Assembly: GCF_000522985.1 (NCBI RefSeq)
Contig: NZ_CP007128.1
Location: 5,192,220 to 5,256,219 of the forward strand
Length of the DNA stretch: 64,000 nucleotides
Source: Gemmatirosa kalamazoonensis
GTDB taxonomy: Bacteria; Gemmatimonadota; Gemmatimonadetes; Gemmatimonadales; Gemmatimonadaceae
Direction of reading: 5' to 3'
Both the position numbers and the translations under genes were made by a program. The notes beneath the pieces were generated by a model. It saw nothing but the letters and a program-made list of their open reading frames with translations. It made no database searches and was not told the origin of the DNA. Below, piece after piece: positions 33,571-41,346 of the stretch. The stretch's first letter is position 1; the number at the start of each line of letters is the position of its first letter.

Positions 33571-35234
33571 CCGCGCTGTGGATGGGCTATGCCGTGCTGC
33601 TCGCGACGCTGCTCGGCCTCGCGGCGGCGTGCGTCGAGCGCGCGCTGCGCACGGCGCGACGGGCGGCGCGCGTCGTGTGGGTGGTGGCGCTCGCGGGGTC
33701 GCTCGCGGCGCCGGCCGGGGCCTGGGTCGCGCGGCGCCACGTGTCGGCGTCCCCTGCCCCCGTGCCGACGACCGCCGCCGCCGCGTCGCCGGCGACGCTC
33801 TCGGCGCTGCTCGCCCGGGCGCGCGTTCGCGAGATCGCCCCCGACGACGCGGCCCGCTGGCGGGCGCTCGACCATCCGCTGCTCGCCGTGTGGCTCGGCG
33901 CGTCGCTGCTGTCGATCGGCTGGCTCGGACTGTCGCACCGCCGCCTCCGCACGGCGCTCCGCGCGTGGCGCTCGGCCACGGTCGCCGGCGAGGACGTGGT
34001 GCTGACGCCGGGCACCGGGCCGGCGGCGGTGGGGAGCGAGGGCGGGCGGATCGTGCTGCCGACGTGGGCGCTCGCGCTCGCGCCGGACGACCTGGCGCTC
34101 ATGCTCGCCCACGAGCGCTCGCACCTGCGGGCGCGCGATCCACAGCTGCTGGCCGGCGCGGCGCTCGCCGTCGCGCTCGCGCCGTGGAACCCGGCGCTGT
34201 GGTGGCAGCTCCGCCGGCTGCGGCTCGCCGTGGAGCTCGACTGCGACCGGCGCGTGCTGCGCCGGCATCCGGACGTCGCCCGCTACGGGGCACTCCTGCT
34301 CGACGTCGCGCGCCGGGGCACGGCCGCGCGGCTGCCGCTCGCCGCGGCGCTCAGCATCCAATCATCCGCACTCGAACGGAGGATCCGCACGATGACCACC
34401 CGCCGTCCCCGCCACCCGCTCGCGCGCGCGCTCGTCCTCGGTGCGTTAGGCACCGGTCTCGTGGCGGCCGCATGCGAGGCGCCGCGCCCGCTGGCGCCCC
34501 GCCCCGAGTCGCGCGTGCCGCTGTCCGCGATCACGAACGCGGCCCCGCAGGTGGAGCGGCGCGAGGGCGAGCCGACGATCGACCGCGTGCGGCTCGCGAT
34601 CAAGCAGTTCATGCCGACGGTGGCGAGCGGCGCCGAGTCGCCGGGCCGGCTGTGGTTCGTGTCCGACGAGACCGGAAAGGTCGTGAAGGCGGCGTTCGAC
34701 GCGGGCACGGGCAAGGACGGAGCGCTGCGCAGCCCGAAGCTGCGCGTGACGCTCGACTCGCAGACCGTGCTCGAGGCGAAGGACGCGATCGTGCAGTCGC
34801 CCGCGCAGCCGGAGTTCGTCGCCACGATGGACCCGTCGTCGATCGCGACGGTGGACGTGATGAAGCTCGGCCCGGGGAGCGTGACGAAGGACAGCGTCGC
34901 CGTGATCTGGATCGTGAAGAAGCCCGCCGGCGCGGCGACGGCGCCGGTCACGCCGCGCGCCGCGCTGAAGCGATCGGGTGTCGCGCTGACGTCGCCGCCC
35001 GACACCGCGACGCCGACGCCGAACGCGGTCCGGATGACGGGGCCGAACGGCGAGTCGCCCATCTTCATCGTCGACGGCGTGGTCGTGCCCGCGGGCCCCG
35101 ACGGGCGTCCGCCGCTGCCGGCACCCGACAAGATCGAGTCGGTCGAGGTCTTCAAGGGTCCCGCGGCGGTGAAGCTCTACGGCGACAGCGCGAGCAAGGG
35201 CGTCGTGAAGGTGACGACGAAGAAGCCCGATTGA
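33567..35234 (+). CDS. BlaR1-like M56 peptidase with C-terminal TonB-plug-like domain
   Basis: A 555-residue membrane protein. The N-terminal half is an M56 (BlaR1/MecR1) peptidase: membrane helices (LWMGYAVLLATLLGLAAACV; LLAVWLGASLLSIGWLGL) and the zinc motif HERSH near residues 181-185 in MLAHERSHLRARD, followed by LAVELDCDRRVL. A further hydrophobic segment (LVLGALGTGLVAAACE) precedes the extracytoplasmic part. Instead of a penicillin sensor, the C-terminus ends PIFIVDGVVV, DKIESVEVFKGPAAVKLYGD, then GVVKVTTKK, the hallmark of a TonB-receptor plug. It presumably senses an envelope signal and cleaves the co-encoded repressor. The plug-like tail's role is not known. Confidence 0.9.
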   Translation: MTALWMGYAVLLATLLGLAAACVERALRTARRAARVVWVVALAGSLAAPAGAWVARRHVSASPAPVPTTAAAASPATLSALLARARVREIAPDDAARWRALDHPLLAVWLGASLLSIGWLGLSHRRLRTALRAWRSATVAGEDVVLTPGTGPAAVGSEGGRIVLPTWALALAPDDLALMLAHERSHLRARDPQLLAGAALAVALAPWNPALWWQLRRLRLAVELDCDRRVLRRHPDVARYGALLLDVARRGTAARLPLAAALSIQSSALERRIRTMTTRRPRHPLARALVLGALGTGLVAAACEAPRPLAPRPESRVPLSAITNAAPQVERREGEPTIDRVRLAIKQFMPTVASGAESPGRLWFVSDETGKVVKAAFDAGTGKDGALRSPKLRVTLDSQTVLEAKDAIVQSPAQPEFVATMDPSSIATVDVMKLGPGSVTKDSVAVIWIVKKPAGAATAPVTPRAALKRSGVALTSPPDTATPTPNAVRMTGPNGESPIFIVDGVVVPAGPDGRPPLPAPDKIESVEVFKGPAAVKLYGDSASKGVVKVTTKKPD

Positions 35235-35313
35235 ACCGCAGAGGACGCAGAGGCCGCAGAGGAGAACCAATTGGTGTTGGTTTCCTCTGCGGCCCTCTGC
35301 GTCCTCTGCGGTT
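35234..35313. repeat. Hairpin of CGCAGAGGA words between convergent genes
   Basis: AACCGCAGAGGACGCAGAGG and further words face their complements ending at 35313. The structure is nearly perfect (one insertion, one substitution) with TTGG/CCAA at the tip. The first base is the last base of the M56 stop codon. I recall similar CGCAGAGGA hairpins from cyanobacteria and planctomycetes; that needs a search. Confidence 0.8.
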
Positions 35314-35333
35314 CGATGTCGTTCGCCGCTCGA

Positions 35334-37415
35334 TCAGTGCGACGCGCCGCGCGGCCAGACGTTGTCGGACGGATCGCGGTCGGGGAACCGTGCATCTGGA
35401 TCGAGCTTCACGCTCTCCACGGCGCGGCCGCCGAAGTCGAGCGTCGCGGTGAACGTGCGGGCGCCGCGGAACCAGACGTCGGCCGGGTACGTGACGAGCG
35501 CGGTGTTGGCGTCGAGCGCGCGCACGTTAGGCGTCGGGCGGATCGCCGCGCCGCCGGGCGCGAGCTTCACCTCGAGCACGACCGGCGACGGCATCTGGCC
35601 GTCCTGGCGCACGGTGACGAGCGTGCGCGCGCCGCTCCGCGTCACGCTCTGGATCGAGGCGTCGACGCTCTCGGTGGTGAACAGCCAGTAGTACCAGAAC
35701 CATCCGAGGTCGCGGCCTAGCGCGCGGTTCATGAAGAACATGTAGTCCCACGGCGACGGGTGCTTGAACATCCACGTCCGCGCCCACTCGCGGTGCGCGC
35801 GCTGCACCGCGCTGTCGCCGACGATGCCGCCCAACGCCGAGAGCATGAGCGGCGTCTTCTGGTAGGTCGTGAAGCCGTAGAACGACGGGCCGGCGTAGTT
35901 CGCGTCCCACATCATCGGCGGCTCGGCCTCGCTGCCGCTCACGCGGCCGTACGACTGGCCGAGCGAGTCGAACAGCGCCGTCGTGCGCGGCGCGCGGCCG
36001 CCGGGACGCGGGCGGATGATGCCCGACACGACGGCGCTGGAGTCGGAGAGGACGTTCATGTACTGGTTGAACCCCTCGTCCATCCAGCCGTACCATGTCT
36101 CGTTGTTGCTCACGACCATCGGCCACCACTGATGGCCGGTCTCGTGATCGGCGGCGCCCTGGTTGGAGTTGATCACCATCGGGTACTCCATCCCCGCGCT
36201 CGGCCCGTCCTGCAGCGTGAGCTGCGGGAACTGGTACGGGAACCAGAGGCCGGAGTAGAACTCGAGCGCGTGACGCGCCACGGGGCCGGCGTTCTCGTAC
36301 AGGTTCGCGTGTCCGGGCAGATAGTACATGTTGATCGGCACGCGCCCCTTCCCCGGGATCGTGGCGCGCGTGGCGGCCCACACGTACTGGCGCGCGGTGG
36401 CCCACGCGAAGTCGTTCACCGTGTCGGCGACGAAGTGCCAGGTGAGGCGGCCGCCCTCGGTGCCTAACGTCGCGCGCCCCGGGGCGACGTCGTCGGGACC
36501 GACGATCGTGACCACGGAGTCGGACTCGAGAACGTGGGACAGCCGCTCCCGCGCGCGGGGCGTGAGCACCTGCTCGGGGTTCTGCAGCACGCCGGTGCCG
36601 CTCACGATCCATCCCGCGGGGACGTCGATGCTGACGTCGAAACGCCCGAAGTTGTTGTAGAACTCACTCGGCCCGAGGTACAGCTCCGTGTCCCACCCGC
36701 GCAGGTCGTCGTAGACGGCGACGCGCGGGTACCACTGCGTCGGCTGGAACAGCGAGTCGGCCCACCGCTGCGTCATGCGGTGTCCGGCGCCGGGGCCGCC
36801 GGGGAGCTTGTGGTTCCACTGGATGTCGAGCGTCGCCGTCGCGTTAGGCGCGACCTTGGACGCGAGCGTGACGCGCGCCACGGTCGTGCGCAGCCCGGCG
36901 ATGCGGAGCGCGGGGGCCGACGCGCTCGCCGCCGCGGCGAGGCCGCCGGCCCCCTGCGCGGTGGGGGGCGGCGCCTGCGTGAGGTCGGCCTCGCGCCCGT
37001 CGACGGCGAGGCGCGTGATCACCATGCCGTCGGTCACCTCGGCGGGCACCCACGGCGCGAGCTGCGGCGTGTTGCCGAGGAAGATGTTGGGGTCGAGCCG
37101 GAGGACGATCTGGCTCAGCGAGTCGGGGCTCGCGTTGTGGACGACGACGGTCTCGCGCCCGGTGATGCGCTGCGTCGCGGGGTCGAGCGACGCGCGGATG
37201 GTGTAGTCGGTGCGCAGCTGCCAGTAGTTGCGGCCGGGACGCCCGGTGGAGTCGCGCGTGCCGGCGGCGAGCGCGCGGCGGATGGTGTTCGTGAGCGGGA
37301 TGTCGCGGCGGACGGCGCGCTCGGGGAGCGGCGCCTGCTGCTGCGCGCCGAGGCGCGCGGCGAGGGCGAGGCTCGCGAGCGCGGCGACGCGGCGCGGATG
37401 CGGAAGGTTGGACAC
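35334..37415 (-). CDS. M1-family aminopeptidase-like metallopeptidase, exported
   Basis: A 693-residue exported protein starting from GTG 37415 (MSNLPHPRRVAALASLALAA as signal). The M1 catalytic zinc site is DHETGHQWW (about residues 420-428), followed at the family spacing by MDEGFNQYM with the third ligand. The usual GAMEN exopeptidase motif is replaced by SAGMEYP, as in the Bacteroidetes/Gemmatimonadota M1 subgroup. The C-terminus (GGAAIRPTPNVRALDANTAL) is a beta domain. It likely trims peptides in the periplasm. No Shine-Dalgarno is evident. It is convergent with the M56 gene and divergent from the sirtuin. Confidence 0.92.
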   Translation of the reverse strand: MSNLPHPRRVAALASLALAARLGAQQQAPLPERAVRRDIPLTNTIRRALAAGTRDSTGRPGRNYWQLRTDYTIRASLDPATQRITGRETVVVHNASPDSLSQIVLRLDPNIFLGNTPQLAPWVPAEVTDGMVITRLAVDGREADLTQAPPPTAQGAGGLAAAASASAPALRIAGLRTTVARVTLASKVAPNATATLDIQWNHKLPGGPGAGHRMTQRWADSLFQPTQWYPRVAVYDDLRGWDTELYLGPSEFYNNFGRFDVSIDVPAGWIVSGTGVLQNPEQVLTPRARERLSHVLESDSVVTIVGPDDVAPGRATLGTEGGRLTWHFVADTVNDFAWATARQYVWAATRATIPGKGRVPINMYYLPGHANLYENAGPVARHALEFYSGLWFPYQFPQLTLQDGPSAGMEYPMVINSNQGAADHETGHQWWPMVVSNNETWYGWMDEGFNQYMNVLSDSSAVVSGIIRPRPGGRAPRTTALFDSLGQSYGRVSGSEAEPPMMWDANYAGPSFYGFTTYQKTPLMLSALGGIVGDSAVQRAHREWARTWMFKHPSPWDYMFFMNRALGRDLGWFWYYWLFTTESVDASIQSVTRSGARTLVTVRQDGQMPSPVVLEVKLAPGGAAIRPTPNVRALDANTALVTYPADVWFRGARTFTATLDFGGRAVESVKLDPDARFPDRDPSDNVWPRGASH

Positions 37416-37446
37416 GGATTCTCGTTGCTCAGCGTTTCCGAGCGAC

Positions 37447-37565
37447 GGAGGACGCAGAGGACGCGGAGGAGAACCTTTCACATGGTCTCCTCCGTGCCCG
37501 CCGTGTCCTCCGTGGCTCGATTCGAAGAGGGCAGTCCTCTGCGACCCTCTGCGTCCTCCGTGGTT
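37447..37565. repeat. Compound hairpin of CGGAGGA/CGCAGAGGA words in a divergent gap
   Basis: The left arm (CGGAGGACGCAGAGGACGCG and onward) can pair with two alternative right arms. One contains TCCTCCGTG words (about 37485-37513); the other is CCTCTGCG/GTCCTCCG (about 37536-37560). It lies between divergent M1 peptidase and sirtuin genes, where no transcript ends, unlike its relatives. It may mark an older gene end or a rearrangement. Confidence 0.65.
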
Positions 37566-37590
37566 CAAACATACCGAGCGAGCGGTCGGC

Positions 37591-37596
37591 TAGCTT
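37591..37596 (+). promoter_or_regulatory. TAGCTT box abutting the sirtuin gene
   Basis: TAGCTT ends five bases before ATG 37602. This again predicts a leaderless or nearly leaderless mRNA, and no Shine-Dalgarno sequence is seen. Confidence 0.4.
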
Positions 37597-37601
37597 CCGG
37601 C

Positions 37602-38363
37602 ATGGACGCACACGACGTGGACCGAGCGCGCGAGCTGCTGGGGCGGGCCGAGCGCGTGGTGGTGTTCACCGGGGCCGGCGTGAGCGCGGAGTCGGGTGTG
37701 CCGACGTTCCGCGGCGCGGGCGGGTTGTGGCGCGACCACCGCGCGGAGGACCTCGCGACGCCCGAGGCATTCGCGCGCGACCCGCGTCTCGTGTGGGAGT
37801 GGTACGCGCGGCGCCGCGAGCTCGTGGCGCGGTGCGCGCCCAACGCAGCGCACGCGTCCATCGCGCGCTTCGCGGCGGCGCGGCCCGGCGTGACCGTGGT
37901 CACGCAGAACGTGGACGGGCTGCACCAGCGCGCCGCGCGCGACGCGGGCCACGACGCCGGTGCGCGCGCGATCATCGCGCTGCACGGCACGCTGTTCGGC
38001 GTGCGCTGCTCGCGGTGCGACACGCGCGCGCCGCACGACGGACCGATCGATGCGACGTCGCGCGAGACGCTGCCGCGCTGCCCGTCGTGCGGGGCCCTGC
38101 TCCGCCCCGACGTGGTGTGGTTCGGCGAGGCGCTCGACCCCGTCATGGTGCACGCCGCGTTCGATGCGGCCGCATCCTGCGACGCGTGCCTCGTGGTGGG
38201 GACGAGCGCGGTGGTGCAGCCGGCGGCGAGCGTGGCGACGCTCGCGGCGCGCGGCGGCGCGGCGGTGGTGGAGGTGAACGCGGAGGAGACGGGGCTTTCC
38301 GGCGCGGCGGACGTGGTGCTGCGCGGGAAGGCGGGGGAGCTGGTGCCGGGGGTGCTTGCCTAA
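37602..38363 (+). CDS. Sirtuin-type NAD-dependent deacylase
   Basis: A 253-residue Sir2 protein that removes acyl groups from lysines using NAD. All core motifs are visible: GAGVSAESGVPTFRG (about residues 25-39), TQNVDGLH (about 105), the catalytic histidine in IIALHGTLF (about 128), and the zinc cysteines CSRC and CPSC (about 137-167). GTSAVVQPAA and VEVNAEET complete the NAD-binding fold. The class III residues Ala/Tyr/Arg of desuccinylases occur in part (WEWYARRREL), so it may be CobB-like. The stop falls in a GCCTAACG octamer, directly followed by a 15-bp tandem array. Confidence 0.93.
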   Translation: MDAHDVDRARELLGRAERVVVFTGAGVSAESGVPTFRGAGGLWRDHRAEDLATPEAFARDPRLVWEWYARRRELVARCAPNAAHASIARFAAARPGVTVVTQNVDGLHQRAARDAGHDAGARAIIALHGTLFGVRCSRCDTRAPHDGPIDATSRETLPRCPSCGALLRPDVVWFGEALDPVMVHAAFDAAASCDACLVVGTSAVVQPAASVATLAARGGAAVVEVNAEETGLSGAADVVLRGKAGELVPGVLA

Positions 38364-38365
38364 CG

Positions 38366-38485
38366 ACGATTCGCTGCGGGACGATTCACTGCGGGACGAT
38401 TCACTGCGGGACGATTCACTGCGGGACGATTCACTGCGGGACGAACTACGGCGGGACGATCTACGGCGGGACGATCGACTGCGGG
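38366..38485. repeat. Eight tandem copies of a 15-bp unit
   Basis: Copies of ACGATTCACTGCGGG run head to tail right after the sirtuin stop. Copies 2-5 are identical and copies 1 and 6-8 carry one to four changes, so the array grew recently in the middle. The unit length is a multiple of three, so frames stay open through it (DDSLR repeats), but no gene is supported. No hairpin partner of the unit is seen. Confidence 0.9.
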
Positions 38486-38565
38486 ATCGCGCGGCGGCGA
38501 GCGGAGGCGAGACGCGCGTTCGGCGCGCGGGCGCGCGGCGCCTCGCGGGGACGAGCCTCCCAGAG

Positions 38566-38637
38566 GTTTGGAACGCGGATCCCGCGGATTCCGCGGATCT
38601 GCGAATCTGCGGAATCCGCGGAATCCGCGTTCCAAAC
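38566..38637. repeat. Hairpin of GCGGATTCC words
   Basis: GTTTGGAACGCGGA (from 38566) pairs with TCCGCGTTCCAAAC (to 38637); inner CGCGGATTC words continue the stem. It lies between the convergent sirtuin and DUF1906 genes. The remaining sequence 38638-38811 has no gene; a G-run/C-run stem (GGGGGAGCCCCCC) near 38745-38765 could form another small hairpin. Confidence 0.75.
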
Positions 38638-38811
38638 ACGACGAGCCTTCCTGGCCGCGGAGTCGTGACACGGCGCCGCGATGTTCGGATCCGGCCCGCG
38701 TGGGATCGGCACCGGCGCGTGTTCGGCGCATAGCACCTTGGGCGAAGGGGGGGGAGCCCCCCTGGGACCTAGGTACGCGCCGCCGATCGCGCCGTCGATC
38801 GGCCCGCCGTC

Positions 38812-39657
38812 TCAGCTCCCCGACGGCGACTTCGTGCTCGCCACGCTCTCGTCCACCGTCAGCGTCACGCCGTTCCACGTGCGCGTCACGTCGAGCGCGC
38901 CCTGCCACGCGGTGGCGAACGGATAGCCGACGCCGGTCGGCGCGCTGGCGAGCGAGAAGTTGCGCGTGCTTGCCACCCAGAACGGCACGTCGCCCACGTC
39001 GGCGTGGATGTCCGCCCCGTTGCTGACGTGCGCGTAGATCCCGGGCCGGAAGCGCCCATCGGCGACGACGCGCGCGACCCATGCCTTGTAGTAACTGCGC
39101 ATCGCAGCGGTGATCGTCATCGGCTCGAGGTCGAGAAAGATCGCCGTGCCGCTCGGGAAGCCCTCGGCCGCGGTGCGCGCGATCGCGTCGCGTGCCTCCG
39201 CGTCGCCCTGCGACGCGTCGAGCAGCGTGCGGGAGCAGGTGACGGCGACGGCGCTCGCCATGGCGCGCAACGCGGACGCGCGGAGCGACGCCTCGCGCGA
39301 GCCGGCGAGAATCGGTACGCCGTCCCACGTCTGCTGGCCGACGTAGAGCACCGCGACGCCGAGTCCCGCTGACGTGATCGTCGCGCGCTTGCCGACGAAC
39401 GTGGAGTCGCGATGGCACGGCGCCGGGAGGTAGTAGCCCATCCACTCGTACGGCGCGCCGGTGGCCCACGCGCGCACCGCGGCGTCGCCGGGGTACACAC
39501 CGATGTCGAACCCCGGATGCCCGGCGCCGCCCGTCGGCGTCGTCGGCGTGGGCGCCTGCGGGACCTCGAACGGCGTGCCCGCGTCGCCGCCGCACGCCGC
39601 GACGGTGCCTAACGCGAAGACGCTCGACAGCAGCATCACCGACCGCGCGAGACTCAC
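38812..39657 (-). CDS. Lipoprotein with DUF1906 glycoside-hydrolase-like domain
   Basis: A 281-residue lipoprotein. GTG 39657 has GGAGGA about eight bases upstream; the product starts MSLARSVMLLSSVFALGTVA, then the lipobox Cys (ACGG). A short PTPTTPT linker leads to a TIM-barrel-like domain: GHPGFDIGVYPGDAAVRAW, GYYLPAPCHRD, FLDLEP with the putative acidic residues and PGIYAHVSNGADI. This is the Rv2525c/DUF1906 family, related to GH25 lysozymes. Activity on peptidoglycan is plausible but unproven. Its start overlaps the endonuclease V stop by four bases. Confidence 0.85.
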   Translation of the reverse strand: MSLARSVMLLSSVFALGTVAACGGDAGTPFEVPQAPTPTTPTGGAGHPGFDIGVYPGDAAVRAWATGAPYEWMGYYLPAPCHRDSTFVGKRATITSAGLGVAVLYVGQQTWDGVPILAGSREASLRASALRAMASAVAVTCSRTLLDASQGDAEARDAIARTAAEGFPSGTAIFLDLEPMTITAAMRSYYKAWVARVVADGRFRPGIYAHVSNGADIHADVGDVPFWVASTRNFSLASAPTGVGYPFATAWQGALDVTRTWNGVTLTVDESVASTKSPSGS

Positions 39658-40337
39658 GATTTCGCCTTCCTCCGTTCCTCGTTCACGAGCCGGTGCGCCC
39701 GGCGCGTCGTCTCCGGCTCGCGGTACCCCGCGCTCGCCGCGAGCACGACGTCCACCGCGGTCTCGAGGTCGACGAGGTGCCCGGGCGAGACGTACACGGG
39801 GTTCACGCGGTCGCGCAAGCGCACGGCCATGCCGACGATCTCGCCGCGGTGCTCGAGCGGCGCGCGCGACCCGCGCTCGGCGCCGAGCGTGCCGTGGCGG
39901 CCGACGAGGATCGACTTCGCGCAGCCGATCGACGGCACGCCGAACAGGACGCCGCCGTGGCACGCGATGCCGAAGCGGCGCGGGTGCGCGATCCCCTGCC
40001 CGTCGAAGATCAGCACGTCGGGCCGCGTGCGCAGCCGATCCCACACGTCCACGATGAGCGGCAGCTCGCGGAACGACAGCAGCCCGGGGACGTACGGGAA
40101 CCGCAGCGGCGCGACGGCCGAGGCCTCGTCCACGGTGCGCAGCCCGGGCTGCTCGAGCACCACGATCCCCGCGTAGCCGACGTCGCCGAAGCGCTCCATC
40201 GACACGTCGAGCCCCGCGACGAGGCGCGGCGCGAAGCCGGGCGGCGGCGCGAGCACCACGCGCGAGCGGAGCGCCTGCTGCTGCGCGATGGCCTGCTCGA
40301 CGGTGAGATCGAAGCGGCGGGGATCGACGTCGGTCAC
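39654..40337 (-). CDS. nfi: Endonuclease V (deoxyinosine 3' endonuclease)
   Basis: A 227-residue repair nuclease that nicks DNA or RNA near deoxyinosine. Catalytic acids are in place: Asp44 (AGLDVS), Glu91 (FRELPL) and Asp112 (FDGQGIAHPRRFG), and the wedge motif PYVPGLL is at residues 81-87. The C-terminal SPGHLVDLETAVDVV and TRRAHRLVNEERR match the family. GTG 40337 overlaps the stop of the TPR gene, and its own stop overlaps the DUF1906 gene, so three unrelated functions share one transcript. Confidence 0.95.
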   Translation of the reverse strand: MTDVDPRRFDLTVEQAIAQQQALRSRVVLAPPPGFAPRLVAGLDVSMERFGDVGYAGIVVLEQPGLRTVDEASAVAPLRFPYVPGLLSFRELPLIVDVWDRLRTRPDVLIFDGQGIAHPRRFGIACHGGVLFGVPSIGCAKSILVGRHGTLGAERGSRAPLEHRGEIVGMAVRLRDRVNPVYVSPGHLVDLETAVDVVLAASAGYREPETTRRAHRLVNEERRKAKS

Positions 40338-41284
40338 TTCAGCTTCGCCAACGCATCCCTCGCGCCGGTCAGCTTCGGGTCGAGCGACACCGCGGTCTGG
40401 TACTCGGCGCGTGCGGCGTCGCTGCGTCCACGCTCCTCGTAGATCGTGCCGAGGCGCCAGTGGGCGCTGGCGAGCGGCGGTTCTCCGGGCTGCGGCGTGT
40501 AGGCGAGATACCGCTTCAGTGACTGCTCGCCACGCTCGAGCTGCTGCCCCGACTCCGCGGCCAGGCGCCCCACCACGAAGTGGGACAGCATCGAGCCGGG
40601 CACCGCGTGCTGCATGCGCTCGATCGTCTGCCACGCGTCGTCCCACCGCTTCTGCTGCGCGTAGCCGAACGCGAGGCTCGCCCACGCGTTCAGGCTGTCG
40701 GGGTACTCCGCGGCGAGCCGATCGTACTCGTGGATGACGGTGCTCCAGTCCCGGTCGCGGCCCGCGATCCGCGCGGCGACGAAGCCGCCCCACCACGTGT
40801 CCCGCCGCCGGATCTCCTCGATCTGCGCGCGCGCCTTCTCCTTGCTGCCGCCCAGGATCCCCGGCGCCTGCGTGTAGTACTCGACGAGCCCCTCGCGCGC
40901 GTCGAGGTACTCCGGGTCGAGCTGCACGGCGCGGTCGAACTCGTGCTTGGTCTTCTTCGCGAGCGACGCCTTGCTGAAGATGTTCGCGCGCTGCGCCTGC
41001 GCGCCGTACGCGCGGCCGAGATAGAAGTGCGCGACCGGGTTCGACGCGTCGGCCGCCACCGCGCGCTGGAACGCGTTCGCCGCATCGCCGTACTGGCCGT
41101 CGACGAACGCGAGGCACCCGGCGAAGAACGCGCCGCGGCCGGCCTCCGACTGCGCGAGCTGCTGCGCGCTGGTGCGCGCCGTGGGAAAGCGCGGGTTGCC
41201 GAGGTGGCCGCACAGCGTACCGTCGGCCTTGCTCTGCGCCGCGAGCGTGGCAGGTACCGCGAGCAGGAGAAGTGCGAGACGCAT
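40334..41284 (-). CDS. Exported TPR-repeat protein, 316 aa
   Basis: MRLALLLLAVPATLAAQ is a signal peptide. The mature protein has tetratricopeptide-like helical repeats, e.g. ANAFQRAVAADASNPVAHFY, EFDRAVQLDPEYLDAREGL, YDRLAAEYPDSLNAWASLAF and YQTAVSLDPKLTGARDALAK. It probably scaffolds periplasmic protein interactions; the partner is unknown. An upstream in-frame ATG would destroy the signal peptide's N-terminal position, so 41284 is preferred. First gene of the TPR-nfi-DUF1906 operon. Confidence 0.85.
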   Translation of the reverse strand: MRLALLLLAVPATLAAQSKADGTLCGHLGNPRFPTARTSAQQLAQSEAGRGAFFAGCLAFVDGQYGDAANAFQRAVAADASNPVAHFYLGRAYGAQAQRANIFSKASLAKKTKHEFDRAVQLDPEYLDAREGLVEYYTQAPGILGGSKEKARAQIEEIRRRDTWWGGFVAARIAGRDRDWSTVIHEYDRLAAEYPDSLNAWASLAFGYAQQKRWDDAWQTIERMQHAVPGSMLSHFVVGRLAAESGQQLERGEQSLKRYLAYTPQPGEPPLASAHWRLGTIYEERGRSDAARAEYQTAVSLDPKLTGARDALAKLK

Positions 41285-41346
41285 GGCGGGAGGGTGAGGG
41301 GATGCGCTGCATACCGCGCCGAGCGCGGCGAGGTTCCGACCGCACC

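Noticed and set aside
38366-38485. Direct repeats considered as a CRISPR array
   Set aside because: The 15-bp units are contiguous with no spacers, and no cas genes are present in the window.
38356-38733. DDSLR-repeat open frame through the 15-bp array
   Set aside because: Made by the tandem repeat and followed by low-complexity sequence; no ribosome-binding site and no protein-like composition beyond the repeat.
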